Below, in pieces: positions 1-6,425 of a DNA stretch of 7,103 nucleotides. How positions within the stretch are numbered: the first letter of the stretch is position 1; each line of letters starts with the position of its first letter. A model generated the notes under the pieces. It saw nothing but the letters and a program-made list of their open reading frames with translations, ran no database searches and was not told the DNA's origin. Source of the stretch: an uncultured Coriobacteriaceae bacterium (GTDB lineage: Bacteria > Actinomycetota > Coriobacteriia > Coriobacteriales > QAMH01); the NCBI GenBank assembly GCA_902783925.1, contig CACZSV010000063.1, positions 1 to 7,103 on the forward strand. Direction: 5' to 3'. The translations under genes and the position numbers were made by a program.

Positions 1-454
1 GCCTGTAGGGCGGCTGCAGAATGGAGGCGCCGCGGCGCGCCGCCATCAGAGCCTGGCAAAACCGCATATTCTCAGCCGGGATCGGGCAATCGGGCAAGAG
101 TTCGTCGGTCTCGATGAGACTCACGGCAACGGGCTGCCAGCGAAGACCGATCTTTTCCATGATAATGCGCTGGTATTCGGCATATTCAGTCTGCTTTTCG
201 GCCGAAATCGACTCTGCCCTCGGTTCGGCTTGCATCGAGGCGTCAAACTCGACATTTCCGAGCGCTTCGATGCGAATGGCGCGTTTGGGGCAATTGCCAG
301 CACATGTCGTGCATCCCACACACTGATCCATATGAGGTGCGATAGGCTTCCCGTCGTCGCCTATCTCGAGGCAATACTGCGGGCAAAACGCCACGCAGAG
401 CCCGCAGGCAACGCAGCGATCGGCATCGTGAATGAACTTGTAGTCAGCAGGCAT
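1..454 (-). CDS. 2[4Fe-4S] ferredoxin fused to DUF169-like domain (partial, C-terminus outside window)
   Basis: Only the first 151 codons are present; the reading frame runs off the left edge. Residues 1-62 form a bacterial-type double-cluster ferredoxin: C14, C17, C20, C24-Pro and C45, C48, C51, C55-Pro, each spaced CxxCxxCxxxCP, which should bind two [4Fe-4S] clusters for electron transfer. A linker of about 30 residues (65-95) follows. From residue 97 the sequence (IGLRWQPVAVSLIE, then MRFCQALMAARRG near 130-142) resembles the start of DUF169 proteins, a family of unknown function with a conserved PVAV and a RFCQA-type motif. No signal peptide is seen, so it is probably cytoplasmic. The start is fixed by an AAGGA site 6 nt upstream. 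It begins 15 nt after the radical SAM stop, so it is probably co-transcribed and could donate electrons to that enzyme (inference). The ferredoxin assignment is secure; DUF169 is likely but judged from memory and a truncated domain. Confidence 0.88.
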   Translation of the reverse strand, partial: MPADYKFIHDADRCVACGLCVAFCPQYCLEIGDDGKPIAPHMDQCVGCTTCAGNCPKRAIRIEALGNVEFDASMQAEPRAESISAEKQTEYAEYQRIIMEKIGLRWQPVAVSLIETDELLPDCPIPAENMRFCQALMAARRGASILQPPYR

Positions 455-460
455 ATGACA

Positions 461-465
461 TCCTT
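461..465 (-). promoter_or_regulatory. Ribosome binding site of ferredoxin-DUF169 gene
   Basis: On the minus strand an AAGGA core lies 6 nt before the ATG at 454. It falls just before the upstream gene's stop codon, as expected for closely spaced genes in an operon, and it supports the chosen start. Confidence 0.7.
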
Positions 466-469
466 CTCT

Positions 470-1777
470 CTATGCGGTGGGACCTGTCCCCCACATTTCG
501 TAAATGCGCTCCCCTGCCGAATTCGTCATCTGGTAGCTGCAAAACGGAATCACACGCCCGTCTTTCATCGCCACCGTCATGGAGCACTCGCGCATGCGTT
601 CGATAGTCGTCGTCATCGCATCCATATAGTTCATGATGATGACGCTCACGCCGCGATACAAGTCGACGCCCTTCTTGTACAGGATATCGGGCAGCACCGA
701 ACCCTGCGGAGAGGCGGGGTCGAAGTACTCGAGATACTCCTCGCTCGTCAAACCGCGTGTTGCAGGAATATAGCCGCCGTTTTCGTCTGGCATGAGAAAA
801 GTTCCCGTATCGCACAGAGGGTCCGAGCAACCGAGCGGCATGATGTCCTGGACCTTGATGCGCCCTTTCGTCTGCTCCTCGAGTGCATAGATCGTGTCTC
901 CGGCTGTATACGGAGCGTATTCGCTCGGCTCAAATCGTCCGGAGGTAAAGGCTGGCTGCAGGGCGACACCGATAACGACATCGGAATTCTCCCAGGCGAA
1001 GTCGATGACCTCGCCAACGCGATCGTCGTTAACGCCCTTGACGATCGTCATGCAGAGCACCATCTGGATACCGACCTCGCGGCAGTTCTGGATAGCCGCC
1101 ATTTTATCGGCGAGCATGGCACCGTTACCGCAAATTGCCTCATACGGGTCTTCGTCAATGCCATCGAAAGAAAGGTAGATGCCCGTGATACCGGCATCGA
1201 CGAGCTTTTGCAGGTACCGTTTGGAGCGGCCGATGACGATGCCGTTGGTGTTGATCTCGATGCCATAGAAACCGTAGCGTCGAGCGCACATGACGATCTC
1301 GTCAAGATCGGGGCGAACCGTGGGCTCGCCGCCGGTAATCTGCAGCCCGGTTTCGGGGCCGACCTTTTCTGCTAGCGTAGCGATGAGACCCTCGATCTCA
1401 TCGTAGGTGATGCCGTCACTCGGAAAATCGGCGCTCATAAAGCACACGGGGCATTTGGCGTTGCAGCGGCGCGTCACCTCGATTTCGACAAGCGTACCGC
1501 GACGTAGATGCCGCGCGCATAGGCCGCATGATTTGCAGCACTCCGCGGTGATGGGATAATCGCGCCACTTGGGAGCGGTCGGCTTGACCTTCATCGAACA
1601 CAGCCACTGGTAATGCTCGGCATCCGGCCACACGTAAGTAACGGTCTCGCCGTGTTCGGGGCACGCACGCGTCATCCACACCTTATTCTGCTCATCTGCG
1701 TACACATTGGCAGGTAGTTGCTTGAGGCAATGCGGACAGAGTGCGTGCACCTTGTGAAGAATCCTCTGGTTACTCAT
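470..1777 (-). CDS. Radical SAM protein, MJ0619 / tetraether lipid synthase (Tes)-like family
   Basis: This 435-residue protein carries the radical SAM signature CNAKCPVC (C105, C109, C112), which binds the SAM-cleaving [4Fe-4S] cluster, followed by TGGEPT (148-153) and INTNG (175-179), both typical of the barrel. The N-terminus has CPHC (14-17) and a CPEHGE motif at C39, then a cysteine group C80/C81/C84/C87 directly before the barrel. This layout matches the archaeal MJ0619/Tes family, where such cysteines hold a rubredoxin-like iron and extra clusters. Further cysteines occur at C317/C322 (CSDPLC) and at C398 and C413. Tes couples lipid tails through C-C bonds, and MJ0619 was earlier proposed to methylate a pterin; neither role can be assumed here. 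It follows the DUF2064 gene after 70 nt and precedes the ferredoxin gene by 15 nt. The start has AAGGA 5 nt upstream. Radical SAM is certain; the family is likely; the substrate is unknown. Confidence 0.93.
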   Translation of the reverse strand: MSNQRILHKVHALCPHCLKQLPANVYADEQNKVWMTRACPEHGETVTYVWPDAEHYQWLCSMKVKPTAPKWRDYPITAECCKSCGLCARHLRRGTLVEIEVTRRCNAKCPVCFMSADFPSDGITYDEIEGLIATLAEKVGPETGLQITGGEPTVRPDLDEIVMCARRYGFYGIEINTNGIVIGRSKRYLQKLVDAGITGIYLSFDGIDEDPYEAICGNGAMLADKMAAIQNCREVGIQMVLCMTIVKGVNDDRVGEVIDFAWENSDVVIGVALQPAFTSGRFEPSEYAPYTAGDTIYALEEQTKGRIKVQDIMPLGCSDPLCDTGTFLMPDENGGYIPATRGLTSEEYLEYFDPASPQGSVLPDILYKKGVDLYRGVSVIIMNYMDAMTTTIERMRECSMTVAMKDGRVIPFCSYQMTNSAGERIYEMWGTGPTA

Positions 1778-1782
1778 GCATA

Positions 1783-1787
1783 TCCTT
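1783..1787 (-). promoter_or_regulatory. Ribosome binding site of radical SAM gene
   Basis: An AAGGA core on the minus strand lies 5 nt before the ATG at 1777. It starts just 3 nt downstream of the hairpin at 1791-1815, so folding of that hairpin could influence access to this site. Confidence 0.7.
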
Positions 1788-1790
1788 GTT

Positions 1791-1815
1791 GATGGAGCGA
1801 TTCTCTTCGCTCATC
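1791..1815 (-). repeat. Intercistronic hairpin next to radical SAM ribosome binding site
   Basis: The arms GAGCGA and TCGCTC (1795-1800 and 1807-1812) are perfectly complementary around a 6-nt loop. Three further pairs (GAT/ATC, 1791-1793 with 1813-1815) form if the base at 1794 is bulged, giving a 9-bp stem. No U-run follows, so it is not a normal terminator. A role in mRNA stability or translation control is inference. Confidence 0.5.
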
Positions 1816-1822
1816 GTCTTGT

Positions 1823-1839
1823 ATCGGGGGTAACCCGAT
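1823..1839 (-). repeat. Second intercistronic hairpin after DUF2064 gene
   Basis: On the minus strand ATCGGG and CCCGAT form a perfect 6-bp stem with a 5-nt loop (TTACC). It starts 8 nt after the DUF2064 stop codon. The sequence after it (ACAAGACG) has no U-run, so termination is unlikely. With the neighbouring hairpin it fills most of the 70-nt gap between two operon genes. Confidence 0.4.
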
Positions 1840-1847
1840 TATGTATC

Positions 1848-2768
1848 TTACAGATGACCCTCGGTCTCCTCGGGCTCAAGCACGGGGGCATCTGCACCGT
1901 CCTCTTCTTCGTCGAAGTACTGGCGCGGATCATGATTCGTGTTGGGCGGGGTCGTTGCACGCAAGCCGAGGAGGTCGGCCCACTGCAGTACGCGCTTGGG
2001 GACGTAGATACCCGTCTGGAACTCCGAAGCGACCCGAAGCGCACGTGCGCAAGACAGGCAGTGCGCGAGGTCTTCCATCTCATCGACGTCGGCAACCGGC
2101 GAGAGGTATGCATTGGGAATGTTCCCCTCAACGAGTTTCTCAACATAGCCATCCAAGGCGGGGCGACCGGTCATGTTGTAGTAGATGCTCTGGTGGTTGA
2201 TGGGCGTATCGAAGTTGAAACCAACGAGCGAAGTACCGCATTCCTGGCACGGAGCTTGGACGAAACCGGGCGTGCCGAGCACCTCGCTGAAGTATATGAG
2301 CCATTGGAACGCCAGCGTCACATGCGCACGCGGCAGGGTCGGGATATCAGCACCGATGGACACGATGGCCTCATAGCCTTGGTCGAAGATCTCCTTGAAC
2401 GCATTGTCGAAATGATCGTCGAAAGTCGCTCCCGTATCGAACATGTAATGAATGGGGCGCGGCCATTCGCCGATCACTTCGATCGTCTCCTTCATGAGCT
2501 CGACGTTCTTCTCGGGAGTCGTCGAGATGAAGAGGTCATAGCTGCGCTCGGGAGCGCCGGGGTCGTTCTCGCGCTCCTCCTTGTTGAGAGCCTCGAGGTC
2601 GTCCATACACCACATGGCGAGCTCCGTCACATCCCACAGGCTGCACTTGAAGAATTGAGCAGCCTGTTCCTGCGTGAAACCGCCGCCGCGTTCAATTGTC
2701 ATACGGGTCTTGACCAGACCGGGAATAGGCGGCTTCGAGAAGATGAGTATGGCGTATTTCTTTTTCAT
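1848..2768 (-). CDS. DUF2064 (TIGR04282-type) CofC-like nucleotidyl/glycosyltransferase-fold protein
   Basis: A 306-residue protein. The N-terminus, ILIFSKPPIPGLVKTRM (7-23), is the family's signature nucleotide-binding loop (usual form FxKxPxPGxVKTRL). GADIPTLP (139-146) holds the expected metal-binding Asp141, and ADVDEMEDL (226-234) matches the conserved DVD-x-xEDL end motif. The usual DGGxxLIG motif is altered to QECGTSLVGF (175-184). Residues 276-306 are an acidic tail beyond the core fold. Members have a GT-A/CofC-like fold and unknown substrates; TIGR04282 is named for its association with radical SAM/selenodomain systems, which fits the radical SAM gene next door. The start at 2768 is preferred over an upstream in-frame ATG at 2819 because an AAGGAAAGG site sits directly before it and the signature begins at once. 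Its ATG overlaps the upstream TGA as ATGA, implying translational coupling. The family is fairly sure, the activity is not. Confidence 0.88.
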   Translation of the reverse strand: MKKKYAILIFSKPPIPGLVKTRMTIERGGGFTQEQAAQFFKCSLWDVTELAMWCMDDLEALNKEERENDPGAPERSYDLFISTTPEKNVELMKETIEVIGEWPRPIHYMFDTGATFDDHFDNAFKEIFDQGYEAIVSIGADIPTLPRAHVTLAFQWLIYFSEVLGTPGFVQAPCQECGTSLVGFNFDTPINHQSIYYNMTGRPALDGYVEKLVEGNIPNAYLSPVADVDEMEDLAHCLSCARALRVASEFQTGIYVPKRVLQWADLLGLRATTPPNTNHDPRQYFDEEEDGADAPVLEPEETEGHL

Positions 2769-4993
2769 AGTGACCTTTCCTTCTTCCTGATACGGCAGGG
2801 AATGCCGTTGTATATCCATGTTCCTATCAGCGGCTCGGCCTTACCGTCAACGGTACCGCGCGTGAGCAGGTTGATGTTCGACTTGAAGCATTCGGCAAAA
2901 TCCGGCTCGTCCGCAATTGATTCAGGGTACCACCAACCGTACTCCGCAGATGCGACATCGTCCACCATATCTGCAATATGCACATATTGGAGCACCTCAA
3001 TTCCCGGAGTGTCCTGACGCGAGATCAGGCAAGCATCGCCCTCGGCAAGCCCCAGCCGCGACGCCGTCTTTTCCGACATCTCGACCGTCGGCTTGGGATG
3101 CCGCGCGCGCATCGAGGGCACCTCGAAATACGACGAAGCCCAATACGGTTGCTTGCGTGCGCCGGTGATGAGCGTAACGCAATCGTCGTCATCGCATACG
3201 TCGACATGGACACCAGGAACGGGAGTGAAGTGCGACACGAGGTCAGCGCCCTGTCGCTCCAAAAACGGGATGGCCAGCTCGACCTTGCCGCTTTCGGTCG
3301 CAAAGCCCTGCATCTCGCCTGTCTCAGGGTTCGGGAACAGGTGCTTGTAATAGCTCGTCGAACCGCCGCATATGCCGGTGACCGTGAAATCGTCCCAGCT
3401 CATGCCCGTCGGTGCGATGGTGCGGGCGAGTTCCTCGGTCAGGTTCTTCGCGGGCCACAGTTCCTCGTCGCACCCCATGCGCAAAGCGAGCTCGCGCAGG
3501 ATAACGTAGTCTTCCTTTCGTTCGAACTGAGGCTCGACTGCAGCGGGGCCGCCATAGCAGAAGTTCGAGACGCCGCCCATTGCCTGGAAACACGGATGCT
3601 CGACGGCGGCAGCCGCCGGCAGGACGTAGTCTGCCATCAAAGCCGTGGGCGTCATTATGAATTCCATAACGACGATGAGATCCATAGCCTCAAACGCCTT
3701 CATGACGAGATTGGTGTCCGCATAGGTCACGAGCGGGTTCGCGCCGTCGACGATCAACGCACTCACACGATATGGCTCGCCCGTCACGGCGGCATTCCAC
3801 ACGCGAACGGGCAGCACGGAGGTCAGATAACGCATGGGCAGGTTCCTGCCGAGCTTGGCGGTACGCTGGTTCGCAAGCTCGTAGCCGGCAAAGCTCTGCA
3901 GGCCGCAGTCGGGTTCGTTGAGTCCATGGGCACGCGACTCGGGCGAGAGCTGGGCGCTTCCCTCGAGTTCGAGCTCGGACATGAAAGACGGCGCTTCATT
4001 GATGGAGCAGGCACCGGGAACGTCAAGATTACCAGTTATGGCTCGCAGCGCTGCGATGACCCTGTGCAGCGGTGCAGTGTTGACACCGATCTGGTCAACA
4101 CCGCGGCCCGAAAGCAAACCAGCGGGAGCATTCGTGGCGTACATGCGCGCAGCCTCGCGAATCTTCTCCGCATCGATGTGCGTGATCTGCGCTGCTTCCT
4201 CGACAGTCCTCTCGAATGCTGCTTCCTTGAATTCCTCGAAGCCGAAGCACCATTCGTTGACGAAATCGCGGTCGATGAGACCCTCCTCGATGATCACACG
4301 CGCGAACGCGTACGCGAGTACGAGGTCGGTACCCGGAAATGGGGCGAGCCAAATACTCGCCTTCGTGGCGGTCATGGAAAGCCTCGAATCGATGACGATG
4401 AGCTTGCCGCCGTCGCGCGTATACTGCGCGATATTTCGCCAGAACAGCGAGTTGTCGGATTCGGCGGGATTGGTGCCCCAGAGCATGAGGCACCCCGTGA
4501 GATCGGGCCTGAAATCGCATTCGATGGACCAGCCGTAGGTCATGGTGTCCATCCAGATGCGGGGATTCCAACAAATGGGACCGATGCCCATATTATTCGG
4601 GCTCCCGATGCTCGTCATGAAACGGTGCAGGGGCCAGTACACGGCATGTGGGCCGCCAATCGCACTCGCGACAGTCCAGGGGCCGTGCTCGTCGATGAGC
4701 GCCTCCATGCGCTTCGCGATATCGTCGAGTGCCTCGTCCCAGCTCACGCGCTCGAAACGACCGCTCCCCCGCTCGCCCACACGGCGAAGCGGGTAGTTTA
4801 CACGCGTATCCTCGTCGTAGAGCTTCTCGAGATTGAGCTTCCAGCGGTGGCACCGGGCGGAAACGCTCGTGTCATATGGATAGCGGGTTGAATCCGGTGT
4901 GAACTCGACAACACGCCCGTCTTCGAGCTTGGCCTCGAAAGCGCACAGATAGCCGCAGTAATGGCAGTTCGTCTTTTTGATTTGTGCAGTCAT
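2765..4993 (-). CDS. Cytoplasmic molybdopterin (Mo/W-bisPGD) oxidoreductase, DMSO reductase superfamily, acetylene hydratase-like
   Basis: 742 residues, the usual length for a catalytic subunit. An N-terminal [4Fe-4S] site is formed by C10, C13, C17 and C48, with Arg50 two residues later where the superfamily keeps Lys or Arg. Molybdopterin oxidoreductase signatures follow: RVSWDEAL (82-89), RFMTSIGSPN (124-133) and WGTNPAES (172-179). C141 in GIGPICWNP sits where the metal ligand is expected, so Cys-ligated Mo or W is likely. FMTPTALMADYVLPAA and the closing NLLTRGTVDG region match the pterin-binding domains. No Tat signal precedes the first cluster, so the protein is cytoplasmic, unlike most secreted relatives. 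From memory the nearest characterised relative is acetylene hydratase of Pelobacter, but its catalytic Asp after the second cluster Cys is Gly14 here. No SD is seen; a TAGAAT box 8 nt upstream suggests a leaderless start. The stop overlaps the next gene's ATG. The family is certain; the substrate is unknown. Confidence 0.95.
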   Translation of the reverse strand: MTAQIKKTNCHYCGYLCAFEAKLEDGRVVEFTPDSTRYPYDTSVSARCHRWKLNLEKLYDEDTRVNYPLRRVGERGSGRFERVSWDEALDDIAKRMEALIDEHGPWTVASAIGGPHAVYWPLHRFMTSIGSPNNMGIGPICWNPRIWMDTMTYGWSIECDFRPDLTGCLMLWGTNPAESDNSLFWRNIAQYTRDGGKLIVIDSRLSMTATKASIWLAPFPGTDLVLAYAFARVIIEEGLIDRDFVNEWCFGFEEFKEAAFERTVEEAAQITHIDAEKIREAARMYATNAPAGLLSGRGVDQIGVNTAPLHRVIAALRAITGNLDVPGACSINEAPSFMSELELEGSAQLSPESRAHGLNEPDCGLQSFAGYELANQRTAKLGRNLPMRYLTSVLPVRVWNAAVTGEPYRVSALIVDGANPLVTYADTNLVMKAFEAMDLIVVMEFIMTPTALMADYVLPAAAAVEHPCFQAMGGVSNFCYGGPAAVEPQFERKEDYVILRELALRMGCDEELWPAKNLTEELARTIAPTGMSWDDFTVTGICGGSTSYYKHLFPNPETGEMQGFATESGKVELAIPFLERQGADLVSHFTPVPGVHVDVCDDDDCVTLITGARKQPYWASSYFEVPSMRARHPKPTVEMSEKTASRLGLAEGDACLISRQDTPGIEVLQYVHIADMVDDVASAEYGWWYPESIADEPDFAECFKSNINLLTRGTVDGKAEPLIGTWIYNGIPCRIRKKERSL
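2774..2783 (-). promoter_or_regulatory. Ribosome binding site of DUF2064 gene, inside end of Mo/W enzyme gene
   Basis: Minus-strand AAGGAAAGG lies 5 nt before the ATG at 2768 and within the last codons of the upstream gene. It decides the start against the longer reading frame beginning at 2819. Confidence 0.7.
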
Positions 4994-5001
4994 AACGTTT
5001 G

Positions 5002-5029
5002 ATTCTACTTCATATCATGCCCAAAGCAA
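5002..5029 (-). promoter_or_regulatory. Candidate promoter giving a leaderless Mo/W enzyme transcript
   Basis: Minus-strand TAGAAT (5002-5007) fits the actinobacterial -10 consensus TANNNT and ends 8 nt before the ATG at 4993. Transcription would then begin at or within a base or two of the start codon. A weak -35, TTGCTT (5024-5029), lies 16 bp upstream. The absence of any purine-rich SD sequence before this gene, unlike its neighbours, supports leaderless expression. No experiment backs it. Confidence 0.45.
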
Positions 5030-5243
5030 AAGGACTAAAGACGCGGCATTCTTAAGCACACGCATCGTTCTGTATTTCGGCACCGACATTCCGCGAACCA
5101 AGCTCAGCGAGCCGTCCCTCGCGACTTATTCTCTCCGATGGTGCAATGACCGCTTGAATCCGCCACGTTATGCGACTCACTGTCAACTCACCGAGCATCC
5201 ACTATTCGTCCGGCCGAGCTCGGGCAAGCTCGCACACCATGGC
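5008..5243. other. Non-coding gap between HdrD-like and Mo/W enzyme genes
   Basis: This is most of a 250-bp gap. I see no gene in it. It contains a 6-bp inverted repeat CGAGCT/AGCTCG (5215-5232) 11 nt after the HdrD-like stop, with no U-run. It also has two ACTCA motifs exactly 11 bp apart (5175-5179, 5186-5190), flanking on the minus strand a perfect TTGACA hexamer that lacks a matching -10. The gap probably carries control elements for the Mo/W operon. Confidence 0.4.
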
Positions 5244-6398
5244 TCACGCAGTAAGCCCGGGCTCTTCGTCGGCGCAGAGCGCTTCGTATGCGGGATCGGC
5301 AAGAAGGTCGTCCACACTCGCATAGACCTTGCCCCAATCGACCGTGTAATCGAAGATGATCTCAAGGTAGTGCTGCACGGGCACCGTGCCGATTCCACGT
5401 TGCAGTGAATTCACGCAGGAAAAGCACGTCGAGATAATCCGGTCAGCTCCGACCTCATCCATCTCAACCAGACGCTGGTTGCGACGATACGTGCAATAAT
5501 CCGGCGCGTACATGCTCACCATGCCGCCGCCACCGCAGCACAGACAATTCTTTCCGTCGTGCTTCATGTTCTTGATTGGCGCCTGCGCAAACAATCCGCG
5601 CGCTGCATTCCCAAACACGCCTGTATCGCGGTCGTAGCACGCATCGTGAAACGAAAGCGTCTCCTCGAGGCCACTGGTCATGTCATGTTCGACAAGCACG
5701 TCGGGCAAACGAACGATATCGATACCCGTTCCCTCGATAATCTCAGGCAAGATGTGGTTGCAATGCGGACACGAGACAATCAGGTGCTCGATGTCGTGCT
5801 CTCGCAAAAACGCTATGGCACGTTTGCGGTATTCCTCGAACTCCTCGAAAAAGCCTACATCGTAAAACGTGGCGCCACAGCACATAAAGAGCGTGAACGC
5901 AGCGATACGCTCATCGCGCAGCCACTGCGACACCTTGGAGGTGAGCTCAGGCGCGTAGGCAAAAAGCGAGCAGCCCGGGAAAAACGCCGTATGATCCGCG
6001 TCGCCTCCAAGGTCTGCCACGCCTTCGATATACGTCACGTTCTGAATATCGCCCTTGTTCTTAGCCCTGAGAGCAGAGAATAGATTGTATTTGCAGTCTG
6101 TGCGGAACTTGCGGTAGTTCGCACGTAGTTCCGGATGTACCTCTAACAGGAGAGCGCGGAGGGGCTTAGTTGCCTGCGAGGCATGCAGATCAACTGGGCA
6201 CTGTATTGTGCAGTGATTGCAAAGAGCGCATGTAAAAGGGAAGTATTCCCAAGTCGTTTCGCCGTTGAGCAACGATTCACAGATGTCTCCCAAGCACGGC
6301 TCCCCGTTTCCATAGTTGCCGCAGTTCGTACGCGTGCATAGACCGCAACGTATACATGTATCTGCAAAATCTTGAACAGCTTCACGTGGGTCAAGCAT
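5244..6398 (-). CDS. Double CCG-domain (Fe-S)-binding protein, HdrD/GlpC-type
   Basis: A 384-residue protein with an N-terminal ferredoxin-like part and two cysteine-rich CCG domains, as in heterodisulfide reductase HdrD, GlpC and LutA-type proteins. Cluster site two is canonical: C57, C60, C63, C67-Pro. Cluster site one is odd: C15, C18, C21, then C26 one residue late and without the usual Pro, with extra C35 and C40. CCG domain 1 uses C143, C173-C174-Gly, C210 and C213. Domain 2 uses C254, C287-C288 followed by four Gly, C325 and C328. Such domains hold noncubane [4Fe-4S] clusters that handle disulfides, or act as electron-transfer or quinone-linked modules. No membrane segment or signal peptide is seen. 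The start has a strong AGGAAGGGG site. It is first in the block and lies 250 bp before the Mo/W gene, so it probably exchanges electrons with that system (inference). It could be a dedicated disulfide reductase instead. Confidence 0.92.
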   Translation of the reverse strand: MLDPREAVQDFADTCIRCGLCTRTNCGNYGNGEPCLGDICESLLNGETTWEYFPFTCALCNHCTIQCPVDLHASQATKPLRALLLEVHPELRANYRKFRTDCKYNLFSALRAKNKGDIQNVTYIEGVADLGGDADHTAFFPGCSLFAYAPELTSKVSQWLRDERIAAFTLFMCCGATFYDVGFFEEFEEYRKRAIAFLREHDIEHLIVSCPHCNHILPEIIEGTGIDIVRLPDVLVEHDMTSGLEETLSFHDACYDRDTGVFGNAARGLFAQAPIKNMKHDGKNCLCCGGGGMVSMYAPDYCTYRRNQRLVEMDEVGADRIISTCFSCVNSLQRGIGTVPVQHYLEIIFDYTVDWGKVYASVDDLLADPAYEALCADEEPGLTA

Positions 6399-6404
6399 TT
6401 TGAG

Positions 6405-6413
6405 CCCCTTCCT
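6405..6413 (-). promoter_or_regulatory. Ribosome binding site of HdrD-like gene
   Basis: Minus-strand AGGAAGGGG lies about 6 nt before the ATG at 6398. It is a strong SD sequence and supports this start. Confidence 0.7.
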
Positions 6414-6425
6414 CAGACTCCAGCA

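Noticed and set aside
230..1375. Long plus-strand open frame opposite the radical SAM and ferredoxin genes
   Set aside because: Its translation is rich in His, Arg and Asp with no recognisable domain. It is antisense to two genes with clear motifs and spans their junction.
2769..2819. Upstream in-frame ATG (2819) as start for the DUF2064 protein
   Set aside because: It adds 17 residues that are not part of the family, lies deep in the Mo/W gene, and ignores the strong SD before 2768.
1776..3017. Long plus-strand open frame opposite the DUF2064 gene
   Set aside because: Shadow of a GC-rich coding strand. It has no family motif, while the opposite strand carries PGLVKTRM and GADIPTLP.
2978..4891. 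637-codon plus-strand open frame opposite the Mo/W enzyme
   Set aside because: It mirrors the codon phase of the real gene and has low-complexity Arg/His/Glu-rich content and no domain.
5175..5190. Perfect TTGACA -35 box and paired ACTCA motifs as a promoter or operator
   Set aside because: No -10-like hexamer lies 15-19 bp downstream on the minus strand. The 11-bp spaced repeats are too short to claim an operator.
5215..5232. Rho-independent terminator after the HdrD-like gene
   Set aside because: The stem is only 6 bp and on the minus strand is followed by GGCCGGACG, with no U-run.
4977..5408. Plus-strand ORF across the 250-bp gap
   Set aside because: It overlaps the ends of two well-supported minus-strand genes and shows no domain or ribosome binding site.
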